Below, in pieces: positions 26,614 to 36,253 of a stretch of 64,000 bases of DNA. Each line of letters opens with the position of its first letter. Position 1 is the first letter of the stretch. The translations under genes were made by a program, and so were the position numbers. The notes under the pieces were generated by a model. It was not told the DNA's origin. It did not search any database and was given only the letters and a program-made list of their open reading frames with translations. The stretch is from Palsa-883 sp963826975 (GTDB taxonomy: Bacteria > Pseudomonadota > Alphaproteobacteria > Acetobacterales > Acetobacteraceae). The DNA lies in contig CAWGZJ010000007.1 of assembly GCA_963826975.1 (NCBI GenBank), positions 248,001 through 312,000 of the forward strand. Direction: 5' to 3'.

Positions 26614-27494
26614 TCGGCTCGCTGTCGCGCGACACGAATGTGATCGTGCAGGGCATCACCGGGCGGATGGGGCGCACGCACGCGGCGCTTATGCGCGGGT
26701 ATGGCACGAACATCGTTGGCGGCACCTCGACCCGTACTGACATGAAGGAGGCCGCCGGCGTCCCGGTGTTTGCCGACTGTGCCGCGGCGGTGACGGCGAC
26801 CGGAGCGGTGGCGGCAGTGACGATGGCGCCGCCGGGGGAAACGCTGGCGGCGGCGCGCGAGGCGCTGGACGCCGGGATCAAGCTGATCGTCACGGTGGCG
26901 GAGGGAATTCCGTTGCACGATGCGATCGCGATCGGCCGCGCGGTGCGCGCGGCAGGGGCCACGTGGATCGGCGGGTCGACGCCGGGCATGGCGATCCCGG
27001 GTGAGATCAAGCTGGGGTTCCTGCCGGATGTCTGCTTGCGTCCTGGCCCACTGGCGATCATGTCGAAGAGCGGCACGCTTTCCTATGAGGTCGGATACCG
27101 CCTGGTGCGTGAGGGGTTGGGCGAAAGTTTGTGGATTGGCGTTGGCGGTGACCCGGTCAAAGGCGTGCGGTTTGCCGATCTGCTGCCAGTGTTTTTCGTG
27201 GACGAGCGCACCGCCGGCATTGTGCTGGTGGGCGAAGTCGGTGGGACGGAGGAAGAAGACTGCGCGGCCGCCTATGCCAGCCTGGGCGCGCAAAAACCGC
27301 TGTACGCGCTGATCGCCGGACGCGAGGCGAAGGAGGGCGTATCGATGGGGCACGCGGGAGCGTTGGTGTTTGGCGAGACCGGAACGATCGGGTCGAAGTC
27401 AGAACGCCTGCGTGACGCCGGGGCGCGGGTGTTCGACACGGTGGATGGACTGATCGCAGCCTGCGCGGGGGATTTCGCGCATCTGCGTGCGTGA
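26610..27494 (+). CDS. Succinate/malate-CoA ligase alpha-subunit-like protein (SucD family)
   Basis: The 294-residue protein has the CoA-binding Rossmann part (VIVQGITGRMGRTHAALM), the MSKSGTLSYEVGYRL loop near residue 151 and GVGGDPVKGVRF near 178. The phosphohistidine is present as His248 in VSMGHAGALV, so the enzyme should be active. The start overlaps the stop of the beta-subunit gene in ATGA, as for coupled subunits. The acid that is activated is unknown. Confidence 0.87.
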   Translation: MIGSLSRDTNVIVQGITGRMGRTHAALMRGYGTNIVGGTSTRTDMKEAAGVPVFADCAAAVTATGAVAAVTMAPPGETLAAAREALDAGIKLIVTVAEGIPLHDAIAIGRAVRAAGATWIGGSTPGMAIPGEIKLGFLPDVCLRPGPLAIMSKSGTLSYEVGYRLVREGLGESLWIGVGGDPVKGVRFADLLPVFFVDERTAGIVLVGEVGGTEEEDCAAAYASLGAQKPLYALIAGREAKEGVSMGHAGALVFGETGTIGSKSERLRDAGARVFDTVDGLIAACAGDFAHLRA

Positions 27495-27511
27495 AACGAC
27501 GGCCGGGAGGA

Positions 27512-27617
27512 ATGACGATGCACCGAGAACGTCGACGTGGCTTCGCACGCGGCGCTTGATGAACTGATCGCGCTGGCCGATCTGGTGGAGCGGTTGGACC
27601 GCCGAGCGGACCAATAG
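27512..27617 (+). pseudogene. Possible small gene broken by a one-base insertion
   Basis: A strong GGGAGG site precedes ATG 27512, but the frame closes after 17 codons. If one C near 27521 is removed, the reading becomes MTMTENVDVASHAALDEL and continues ALADLVERLDRRADQ to the TAG at 27615, an acidic helical peptide of about 34 residues that looks like a genuine protein end. The 3' end merges into repeat A. No family is recognised. Either a real decayed gene or a sequencing indel. Confidence 0.35.
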
Positions 27618-27629
27618 TGAGGGTGGCGC

Positions 27630-27697
27630 TTGCGGCACGACCCTCACCCGCGTCGCAAGTGCTCCGCGACCTCTCCCGCGAAGAGCGGGAGAGGTGA
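27630..27697. repeat. Interspersed hairpin repeat A, copy 3 (convergent gap)
   Basis: A perfect stem CCTCTCCCGC / GCGGGAGAGG with loop GAAGA lies at 27670-27694, preceded by the same CACCCGCGTCGCAAGTGCTC block as in copy 2. It separates the converging SucD-like and aldolase genes. Confidence 0.75.
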
Positions 27698-27719
27698 AAC
27701 GGGTTGAGCAACGAGGTGG

Positions 27720-28520
27720 TTACAGGGTGATGTCGCGTACGAACTTTGCCTTGCGCGCGGTCTCTGTCAGTAGGAACGCCAGGTCCGTGCCGGTGGAGAC
27801 GTAGCGCGCGCCTAGGCGTACATACTCGGTCATCAGGTCGGGCCGCGATGCCAGGCCACCGATGCCGACATGCTTGCCGTGCTTGCGACAGGCGGCGATG
27901 GTGCGGGTGAAGGCGTCGCGCACGTTCGCATGGTCGAACTGGCCGGTGATGCCCATTTCGTTGCATAAGTCGTTGGTACCGACCAACAGCATGTCGATGC
28001 CGGGGACCGCGGCGATCGCCTCTACGTTATCCAGCGCGGCGATGGCTTCCATCATCACCACGACCATGGTTGCGTCGTTCATCGCAGCATTGGCCTCGGG
28101 TTGCGGGAAGCTGCGGTATTGGTAGTGCGGCAGCGCGCCACCGGCGCCGCGCTCGCCGAACGGTGGGAATTTGGCGTAGCTGACGATTCGCGCCGCGTCT
28201 TCCGCGCTGCGCACATGCGGGGCGATCACCCCCATTGCGCCGCCATCCAGCAGGCGGCAGATGTAGTCCGGCGTATTGGCGGGCACGCGAACCAGTGGCG
28301 TGACACCGAGCGCCTGCGCGGCGATGCAGATCTGCGCTGTGCTTTCGATCGACAGCGTGTTGTGCTCGACATCGACATACAGCGTGTCGAACCCGGCCGT
28401 CGCGGCAATCTGGGCGACCTCGATCGATCGGATCAGCCGCACGGTCATCGAGGCCACGACCTGGTCGCGCGCCAGCTTTTCCTTCAGGTGATTGCGCAGG
28501 ATATCGCGCAGGTTTGACAT
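27720..28520 (-). CDS. HpcH/HpaI aldolase/citrate lyase family protein
   Basis: The 266-residue TIM-barrel enzyme has the class II metal-dependent aldolase signatures of the HpcH group: LYVDVEHNTLSIES near residue 47, PLVRVPANTPDYICRLLDGG near 75, GVIAPHVRSAEDA near 97 and metal ligands in MMEAIAALDN and GTNDLCNEMG. It would cleave or form a C-C bond involving pyruvate or a related keto acid, as needed at the end of sugar-acid or aromatic catabolism. ATG 28520 is the start of the conserved region; upstream codons lack family similarity. Confidence 0.88.
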   Translation of the reverse strand: MSNLRDILRNHLKEKLARDQVVASMTVRLIRSIEVAQIAATAGFDTLYVDVEHNTLSIESTAQICIAAQALGVTPLVRVPANTPDYICRLLDGGAMGVIAPHVRSAEDAARIVSYAKFPPFGERGAGGALPHYQYRSFPQPEANAAMNDATMVVVMMEAIAALDNVEAIAAVPGIDMLLVGTNDLCNEMGITGQFDHANVRDAFTRTIAACRKHGKHVGIGGLASRPDLMTEYVRLGARYVSTGTDLAFLLTETARKAKFVRDITL

Positions 28521-28652
28521 GGTTGGATCCTCCCGGTGGGTTGTTGGGGGAACTGTGACTTGGCTGGACCTTCCCCTCAAGCCACAATCGGCCCAGCTTC
28601 GATCATGCCAGCTTCGATCATGACCGGAATTGCTGAGCGAAGGAGAGATCAC

Positions 28653-30987
28653 ATGGGGACATTGCAGGGCAAGCCATTACGGCGCCGGGAGGATTTTCGG
28701 TTGTTGACGGGTAAAGGCAGCTATGCCGCCGACGGCAAGCATCCCGATATGCTGGTGGCCGTGCTGGTGCGTTCACCGCACGCGCACGCGGATGTTTCGG
28801 GCATCGATTGTGCCGCGGCGCGCGCCATGCCGGGCGTGGTTGGTGTGTTCACGCAGGCGGACCTGACGGATGTCGGGCCGATCCCCGGCGGTATCGGCTT
28901 TCCGCGCCCCGATGGCGGACCGGCGCCGAAGACTGATCGCACGCTGCTAGCGAGCGACCGCGTACGCTTCGTTGGCGAACCGGTCGCGCTGGTGGTGGCG
29001 GACACGCGCGGCGCGGCATTGGGAGCGGCAGAGGCCGTGGTTGTTGATTACCGTGCACGCGAGGTGGTGATCGATCCGATCGCGGCGATGCACCCGGGTG
29101 CTCCCGCTGTGTGGGACGACGTGCCCGACAATATCGGCTTTCTGTGGAAGCGCGGCGACGCGGAGCGTACCGAACAGGCGCTACGCGACGCGGCGCACGT
29201 GACGAAGCTGCAATTCTTCGTGTCGCGCGTCACCGCCAACTCGATGGAGCCGCGCGGTGCCTGGGCGGAAGTCGGTGGCGACGGGCGGCTGGTACTACAC
29301 GCCTCGATCCAGTCGCCATTCCCGCTACGGAACGGCCTGGCGCAGAACAACTTCAAGCTGGAGCCTACGGATATTCGTGTGTTGCCGGGCGATGTCGGCG
29401 GCTCGTTCGGGATGAAATCGGGTGTGCAGCAGGAATACGCCCTGGTCTGCTGGGCGGCTCGCAAGCTGGGCCGGCCGGTGCGTTGGATCTCCGATCGCAC
29501 CGAGGGCCTGCTGACCGACGAACAGGCGCGCGAAATGCGTATTACCGCAGAGTTGGGATTGGACGCGGGTGGCAAGATCACCGCGCTGCGGCTGCGCTGG
29601 GATGTGAACCTCGGCGCTTATGTTTCGGGCCGGTCAGGTTGGCCGGTCGGCAATATCGGCGGTACCGCCGGCGTTTATGACATCCCGACGATCTACGCGG
29701 AAGTCTTGCGGTATCATGACGAACACGGTGCCCACCGCCGCGTATCGCGGCGCCGGGCGGCCGGAAGCGACCTACACGATCGAGCGGCTGATCGATGTCG
29801 CGGCGCGCGAGCTGGGCATCGATCCGTACGAGCTGCGTCGACGCAACCTGATCCCGCCTGAAGCGATGCCGTACAAGACCGCGCTGACCTTCACGTATGA
29901 TTGCGGCGAGTTCGAAGGCAACATGCAGACCGCGGCAACGCTATCGAACCTGGACAGTTTTCCTGCGCGACGTGAGGACGCGAAGGCGCGCGGCAAGCTG
30001 CGCGGCATCGGCCTGTGCAACTGCATCGAGGTCGCCGGCGGGCCGTTCCTGCGACCAGCCAAGGACCTGTCGACACTGCGGCTCGCCGAGGACGGCACGC
30101 TGATCTTGCGGACCGGATCGGTGTCGGTGGGACAGGGGCTGGAAACGGCGTTCACCCAGCTTGTCGCCGATCGTTTCGGTGTGCCGGTGGAGCAGGTGTT
30201 GTATGAGCAGGGCGACACCGACGACTTGCCGTACGGCAAGGGCAATGGCGGATCGGGGGCGCTGTGCATTGGCGGATCGGCGGTGTCGATCGCGGTCGAC
30301 AAGGTGATCGAGAGGGCCAAGCGCATCGCGGCGGAGTTGCTGGAAGCGGCTGTGGTGGATGTGACATTCGACGCCGGACGTTTTACCATTGCCGGCACGG
30401 ATCGATCGATCGATCTGGCTGCTGTTGCGCACGCCGTGCATGATCCCGCGCATATTCCGCCCGGCGAGGAAGGCGGCCTGGTCGAGAGCGGTGAGTTCTC
30501 ACCCACCGCCTGCACCTTCCCGAATGGCACGCATATCTGCGAGGTGGAGATCGATCCGGACACCGGCGTGACCGAGATCGTGCGTTACAGCGCGGTAGAG
30601 GAGCTTGGCCGCGTGCTCAATCCGCTGCTGGTCGCCGGGCAGACGCACGGCGGCGTGGCACAGGGCATCGGTCAGGCGATGGGCGAGCAGATCGTGCACG
30701 ATCGCGAGTCAGGCCAGATGCTGACAGCGTCGTTCATGGACTACCAGATGCCGCGGGCCGACGATCTGCCGGACTTTCAGATGGCGACGCGCGAGGTGCC
30801 GACGAAGGTCAATCCGCTCGGGGCGAAGGGGGTCGGAGAGGCGGGGACGGTTGGCGCGCTGGCCGCGGTGATGAACGCGGTGAACGACGCGCTGGCGCCG
30901 CTGGGGATTCGGCATTTCGATATGCCGGCGACGCCAAATCGGGTATGGGCGGCGATCGCGGCAGCAAGAGGGACGGCGCGGGCATGA
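28653..30987 (+). pseudogene. Xanthine dehydrogenase/CO dehydrogenase-type molybdenum hydroxylase large subunit, one-base frameshift
   Basis: The first frame (28653-29861) holds the N-terminal half of an aldehyde oxidase/xanthine dehydrogenase large subunit (RREDFRLLTGKGSYAAD, FVGEPVALVVAD, GGSFGMKSG). Family similarity stops at about 29708 and resumes one base out of frame with MTNTVPTAAYRGAGRPEATY, running to 30987 with the C-terminal GAKGVGEAGTVGAL. Removing one base near 29709 restores a 777-residue protein. The Mo-pterin and substrate domains are otherwise complete. No FAD or 2Fe-2S subunit genes are adjacent, which is unusual. It may be a real pseudogene or an assembly indel. The RidA gene overlaps its stop. 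Confidence 0.85.
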
Positions 30988-31376
30988 CCGAGCGATTGTT
31001 TCATATGATCCGAGGTGCGGCCGCGCCGGTCGCGCCGTACAGCCACGCGGTCGAGGTGGATGGGTTCGTTTTCGTGACCGGGCAGATTCCGAACTTGCCG
31101 GGGGATGATGAGGCGCCGCTGCCGGCTGGGATCGAGGCGCAGACGCGGCGCACGATGGACAATCTGGTTCTCGTGCTGGGTGGGCTTGGTTTGGGGTTGG
31201 AGCACGTGATCAGTGCGCGGGTTTTTCTCACGCGGTTCGAGGTGGATTATGTGCCGATGAATGTGGTGTATCGGGGGTATTTTCCGGCCGATCGGCTGCC
31301 GGCGCGTACTTGCGTTGGGGTTACCGGGCTGGCGCGCGGCGCGCTGATTGAGATTGATTTTGTGGCACGGCGTTGA
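30984..31376 (+). CDS. RidA (YjgF/YER057c/UK114) family protein
   Basis: The 130-residue protein has the full RidA fold: PYSHAVEVDGFVFVTGQIPN near residue 16, the mid-domain LGLGLEHVISARVFLT and the active-site LPARTCVGV near 104-112 with the conserved arginine, then LIEIDFVARR. It should deaminate reactive enamine/imine intermediates or a related substrate. Its ATG overlaps the stop of the molybdenum hydroxylase gene, implying one operon and a role in the same pathway. Confidence 0.88.
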   Translation: MTERLFHMIRGAAAPVAPYSHAVEVDGFVFVTGQIPNLPGDDEAPLPAGIEAQTRRTMDNLVLVLGGLGLGLEHVISARVFLTRFEVDYVPMNVVYRGYFPADRLPARTCVGVTGLARGALIEIDFVARR

Positions 31377-31439
31377 TGCGGCTTGATCTCTCCGGGTCGT
31401 CGCGGGTCGGCTAGCGGAGCGATGCGGGGTGATGGTGGT

Positions 31440-31510
31440 GTGTGCGGCACGACCCTCACCCTCGTCGCTTCGCGCCTCGACCTCTCCCGCGAAGAGCGGG
31501 AGAGGTTTAC
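31440..31510. repeat. Interspersed hairpin repeat A, copy 4 (convergent gap)
   Basis: A perfect stem CCTCTCCCGC / GCGGGAGAGG with loop GAAGA lies at 31481-31505. The GCGCCTCGA variant just upstream matches copy 1. It lies between the converging RidA and Lrp-domain genes. Confidence 0.75.
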
Positions 31511-31517
31511 GTGGAGG

Positions 31518-31772
31518 TTAGCGTCCGCCGCCGGTGAAGGCGTTGAAGGTGATCAGCGTGTAGGTGTCCTTTACGCCAGGCAGCGACTGCACCTTCTCCG
31601 TCACGAACCGACCGATGTCCTCATCCGGTTCGAGGTAGAATTTGCCTAGCAGGTCGTATTGGCCGGAGGTCGAATAGAGCTCGGACATCTGCTCGATGCT
31701 GTCCGCTGCCTCCCGCGCTACCTTGTAGGCTTGGCCCATGTCGCACTTGATCATCACGAAGATCGCCCGCAT
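31518..31772 (-). CDS. Stand-alone Lrp/AsnC ligand-binding (RAM) domain protein
   Basis: The 84-residue protein consists of the alpha-beta ligand-binding domain of Lrp/AsnC regulators only: AIFVMIKCDMGQAYKVARE, SGQYDLLGKFYLEP and VTEKVQSLPGVKDTYTLITF. There is no helix-turn-helix. Such SMART-type stand-alone domains form oligomers that bind amino acids and may modulate other regulators. Here it sits next to an XRE-cupin regulator on the same strand. Start ATG 31772 begins the domain. Confidence 0.85.
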   Translation of the reverse strand: MRAIFVMIKCDMGQAYKVAREAADSIEQMSELYSTSGQYDLLGKFYLEPDEDIGRFVTEKVQSLPGVKDTYTLITFNAFTGGGR

Positions 31773-31910
31773 CGCCGCCTCCTGCCGCCGAGAGCATAGG
31801 CTACCGGAGACGCGATGAAGGTGACAGGACCCGCGATGGGTCGGCCCCGGCTGGCGGTCTGGCCGGGGATGTTCCGGTATCGGTATTTTATGGTTTGGCC
31901 CTGCCATTAC

Positions 31911-32501
31911 TCAGCGCGTCAACGCAACCAGATAGACACACAACGTCGTCGCCGACGGATTTGCGAAGCTGCAATCGCTCGGCGGTCCCAGCGTCAGGCA
32001 ATCACCGCGCCGGAGCCGGTGCGCCAACGCGCCCTCGTTGAATTGCAGCACGCCGGACAACACCCACACACACTGCCCGCGCAAAAACGTGAACGCCGAC
32101 TTCGGGTAGTCGATACGCGCGCCCGGCGGCAGGTCCACCTGCACCAACTCGGGCGTCGCGCCGGGCGGTGATATCGCGCGTCGGACGTAGCCGGTTTCCG
32201 GATCGGTCCACCTCGCCTGCTGGGCCGCGCGTGCCACACGTCCATCGCCTGTCGCATCGGTTTCGCTGCGTGCCAGCAAGGTCGACAGTGTCAGGCCGAA
32301 TGCGCCCGACAAGCGGCCCAACAGCGCGGCTGTTGGGCTCGCCTCGTTGCGTTCCACCTTGCTGATCATCGCGCGCGACACGCCGGAACGCGCCGCCAGA
32401 TCGCCGATCGACCAGCCGCGCGCCTCCCGCTCGGTGCGCAGCCGGGTGGCGAGGTGGTTACCTTCCGTCGCGGTGTCTTGCGTGGCAGCCATATCGTCCA
32501 T
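31911..32501 (-). CDS. XRE-family transcriptional regulator with C-terminal cupin domain
   Basis: The 196-residue protein has an N-terminal helix-turn-helix at about residues 17-72 (GWSIGDLAARSGVSRAMISK, then VERNEASPTAALLGRLS) and a C-terminal cupin barrel from about 105 (PELVQVDLPPGARIDYPK, WVLSGVLQFNEG). Such regulators sense a small ligand in the cupin and repress neighbouring catabolic genes. The divergent flavin monooxygenase at 32632 is the probable target. Start: 32501 gives MDDM; a promoter overlapping that codon would place the RNA start at the second ATG (32492), suggesting a leaderless message of 193 codons. Confidence 0.88.
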   Translation of the reverse strand: MDDMAATQDTATEGNHLATRLRTEREARGWSIGDLAARSGVSRAMISKVERNEASPTAALLGRLSGAFGLTLSTLLARSETDATGDGRVARAAQQARWTDPETGYVRRAISPPGATPELVQVDLPPGARIDYPKSAFTFLRGQCVWVLSGVLQFNEGALAHRLRRGDCLTLGPPSDCSFANPSATTLCVYLVALTR

Positions 32502-32528
32502 TATAGTGGATGGAAGGCGACCGGTCCA
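32500..32528 (-). promoter_or_regulatory. Sigma-70-type promoter and palindrome at the XRE-cupin gene start
   Basis: On the minus strand TGGACC (32528-32523) and a consensus TATAAT (32505-32500) are separated by exactly 17 bases. The -10 overlaps the imperfect palindrome TCCATTATAGTGGA (plus strand 32497-32510), a possible operator for autoregulation. Transcription would start about at 32492-32493, on the second ATG of the gene. Confidence 0.5.
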
Positions 32529-32631
32529 CCCACCGCTTTAGGAGCCTGCCGATGCTGATCGATGACGCACCCGCACTCGGCCATTGTGTAATGATGCGTG
32601 ACGTCGCCGCCATGCGACCGGTGCCATAGCA

Positions 32632-33993
32632 ATGCCGCACGAGATCCGCCTGAATGCCTTCGACATGGCGTGCATCGGCCATATCCAGCACGGCATGTGG
32701 ACGCATCCGCGTGACAAATCCACCGACTACCGGTCGCTGGATCATTGGGTGTCGCTTGCGCGAACGTTGGAACGCGGCTTGTTCGACGGGTTGTTCCTGG
32801 CGGACGTGCTCGGCGTCTATGATGTTTATGAGGGCCGGCCCGATGCGTCGTTGCGCGGCGCGGTGCAGGTGCCGCTGATCGATCCGATGCTTCTGGTTCC
32901 GGCGATGGCGCACGCCACCACGCATCTGGGCTTCGGTGTCACCTGCAATCTTGCTTACGAGCCGCCGTATCTGTTCGCGCGGCGCATGTCGTCGCTGGAT
33001 CACCTGACCAACGGGCGCATCGGCTGGAACATCGTCACCGGGTACCTGGACAGCGCCGCGCGGGGCATGGGGTTTGACATGCAAATGGCGCATGATGATC
33101 GTTACGACCTGGCCGACGAATACATGCAGGTCGTCTACGCGCTGTGGGAAGGCAGTTGGCAGGACGACGCCGTGCTGTGCGATCGCGCCGGCGGCGTCTA
33201 CGCCGACCCTGGTCGGGTGCGCCCCGTACGCCACCAGGGGCAGCAATACCGGCTGGATGCGATCCATCTGTGCGAGCCGTCGCCGCAACGAACGCCGGTG
33301 CTGTATCAGGCGGGCGCGTCTGATCGTGGGCGCGTCTTTGCCGCCCGGCATGCAGAGTGTGTGTTCGTCAACGGCAGCAGCAAGGCCAACGTGGCGCGCC
33401 TGGTTGCCGATCTTCGCGCGCGCGCCGCGCCGCGAGCGTTGCAAATGTTCGTTGGTGCAACGGTCGTGGTGGGGCGGACCGAGCGCGAGGCGGCGGAAAA
33501 ACTCGCCGAGTATCGCCGTTGTGCGTCCGTCGAGGGGGCGCTGGCACATGCCGCGGCGTCGCTGGGCATTGATTTCGCGCGGTTTGGGATGGATGAGCCG
33601 GTTGATGGCAGCACGTCGCAGGCGATCCGGTCGAATGTGGAGGCGATGGCTCGTGCGATTGGGCCCGGCTGGACGAAGCGTGATCTGATCGATCGGTTCG
33701 TGTTGGGTAGCCGGCAGTTGCCGATTGTCGGCAGTCCGGAGCAGGTTGCTGATGGGCTGATCGCGTGGGTCGAGGAAGCCGATGTTGACGGATTTAATCT
33801 GTCGCGCACTGTGATGCCGGAGTGTTTGGAGGATTTTATTGCGCTGGTGGTGCCGGTGTTGCAGGAGCGCGGGCGTTATAAGCGTGCGTACGGTGCTGGG
33901 ACTTATCGGGAGAAACTGTTTGGGGTGGCGCGGTTGGCGGCGCCGCATCCGGCTGCGGGGTTTCGGATGGCTTCGTCTGTTCGGCCGGCTTGA
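32632..33993 (+). CDS. LLM class flavin-dependent monooxygenase (NtaA/SnaA/DszA/DmoA type)
   Basis: The 453-residue TIM-barrel enzyme has the features of the FMNH2-dependent NtaA/DmoA group: MACIGHIQHGMWTHP near residue 11, LERGLFDGLFLADVLGVYD near 46, NGRIGWNIVTGYLDSAARG near 125 and PVLYQAGASDRGRVFAARHA near 222. It uses reduced flavin supplied by a separate reductase to oxidise a small substrate; known members act on nitrilotriacetate, alkyl sulfides and dibenzothiophene sulfone. A flavin reductase gene is in the window only at 63354. It is divergent from the XRE-cupin gene, which likely controls it. Confidence 0.9.
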   Translation: MPHEIRLNAFDMACIGHIQHGMWTHPRDKSTDYRSLDHWVSLARTLERGLFDGLFLADVLGVYDVYEGRPDASLRGAVQVPLIDPMLLVPAMAHATTHLGFGVTCNLAYEPPYLFARRMSSLDHLTNGRIGWNIVTGYLDSAARGMGFDMQMAHDDRYDLADEYMQVVYALWEGSWQDDAVLCDRAGGVYADPGRVRPVRHQGQQYRLDAIHLCEPSPQRTPVLYQAGASDRGRVFAARHAECVFVNGSSKANVARLVADLRARAAPRALQMFVGATVVVGRTEREAAEKLAEYRRCASVEGALAHAAASLGIDFARFGMDEPVDGSTSQAIRSNVEAMARAIGPGWTKRDLIDRFVLGSRQLPIVGSPEQVADGLIAWVEEADVDGFNLSRTVMPECLEDFIALVVPVLQERGRYKRAYGAGTYREKLFGVARLAAPHPAAGFRMASSVRPA

Positions 33994-34075
33994 GCGCTCG
34001 CACATCGGGGGGATAGAGGCCCGATGGGGGAAGCTTCCTGGCTTGGTTTGGGGGCGGGGCGCTAGCAGATCCGGC

Positions 34076-34147
34076 GTGAAACTGGCACCAACCCCTCCCC
34101 CCAACCCCCTCCCTCAAGGGGAGGGGGAGAAGTCTTTCCCCGACCGT
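34076..34147. repeat. Repeat family B, copy 3
   Basis: The copy (ACTGGCACCAACCCCTCCCC near 34081, then CCCCCTCCCTCAAGGGGAGG) matches the unit at 7420-7487 over about 60 bases. It lies between the converging monooxygenase and dppF-like genes and its last bases reach close to the end of the latter. Confidence 0.75.
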
Positions 34148-34160
34148 GGTTGCGGAATGC

Positions 34161-35131
<971 letters not shown>

Positions 35132-35135
<4 letters not shown>

Positions 35136-36108
35136 GACGCGGCGAACTCCGCGGCACGGATGCAGGCGGCGGTGTGAGCGGTGTCGTAGCATTCAAGGCG
35201 GGCAGCGCGGCGCGGCATTCAGGCAGCGCGTACCGGCAGCGCACGGCGAAGCGGCAGCCGCGCGGGCGGCGCGCGGGATCGGGCAAGGTGCCGGGGATCG
35301 CGACCAGGCGCGGCGTCTCATCGGACAGCGACGGCACGCATTCCAGCAGGCCCTGGGTGTAGGGATGCAGCGGCTTGTCGAACAGCCGCGCCACCGGGGC
35401 TTCTTCGACCACGCGGCCGGCATACATCACCAGCACGCGGTCGGCGGTCTCGGCGATCACGCCCATGTTGTGGGTGATGATCATGATCGCCATGCCGAAC
35501 TCGTCGCGCAGGTCCAGCAGCAGATCGAGGATCTGTGCCTGGATCGTAACGTCCAGCGCGGTGGTCGGTTCGTCGGCGATCAGCAGCTTGGGATTGCAGG
35601 CCAGCGCGATGGCGATCATCACGCGCTGGCGCTGCCCGCCGGAGAGTTGGTGCGGATAGTCGGTCATGCGCCGCGTTGCCGAGGGGATGCCGACTTTCTC
35701 CAGCATCTGGATGGCGCGTGTGTAGATCGTGCGTTGCGGCAGGCGTTCATGCGCGCGGATGGTTTCCATGATCTGCTCGCCGATGGTGAACACCGGGTTC
35801 AGCGAGGTCATCGGCTCCTGGAACACCATGGCGATGCCTGGGCCGCGCATTCGTTGCATTCTTGCATCGGAGAGTTCGGTCAGGGTCTGGCCGGCGAAAC
35901 GGACTTCCCCGGCGGCGACGCGTGCGGGGGGTTGCGGTAGCAGGCCCATGATGGTCAGGGCGGTGACGCTTTTGCCGGATCCGGATTCGCCGACGATGCC
36001 GAGGATTTCTCCTGCGTTTAGGCTGAAGGTTACGTTTTCGACCGCGGTGATTTCGCCGTGCGCGGTTTGGAACGCGGTGGTCAGGTTTTGGACCTCCAGG
36101 AGGCTCAT
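35132..36108 (-). CDS. ABC transporter ATP-binding protein (DppD-like), frameshift in the last 20 codons
   Basis: The protein has Walker A GESGSGKSV, Q-loop MVFQEPMTSLNPV, signature LSGGQRQRVMIA and Walker B LIADEPTTALDVTIQ, then the CRFAVRCRYALPECRAALP cluster domain. At about 35194 the frame slips: the original frame then runs on as an improbable 664-residue reading through the next gene, while the alternative frame gives ECYDTAHTAACIRAAEFAAS and a TGA (35132-35134) overlapping the next start. One missing base (TTGAA for TTGGAA) explains it. All catalytic motifs precede the slip. Confidence 0.85.
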
Positions 36109-36154
36109 GGGGTGGGGCTTGGGGGGGCCAGGGGACGCACGGGCCGTCGCACCA

Positions 36155-36243
36155 CGTCATGGCCCGCGAAGGCGGGCCATCCACGCCTGTCTTTGCTACG
36201 GCGAAGGCAAGTCGTGGATGGCCCGCCTTCGCGGGCCATGACG
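36155..36243. repeat. Perfect 31-bp inverted repeat (palindromic intergenic unit)
   Basis: CGTCATGGCCCGCGAAGGCG begins the left arm (36155-36185); the right arm (36213-36243) is its exact reverse complement, separated by a 27-base loop. It fills the gap between the DppC-like and DppD-like genes inside one operon, and resembles the mobile palindromes ending in CCATCCACG that are scattered in alphaproteobacterial genomes. The hairpin could reduce expression of the downstream ATPase genes. Confidence 0.85.
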
Positions 36244-36253
36244 GAATTGGGTG

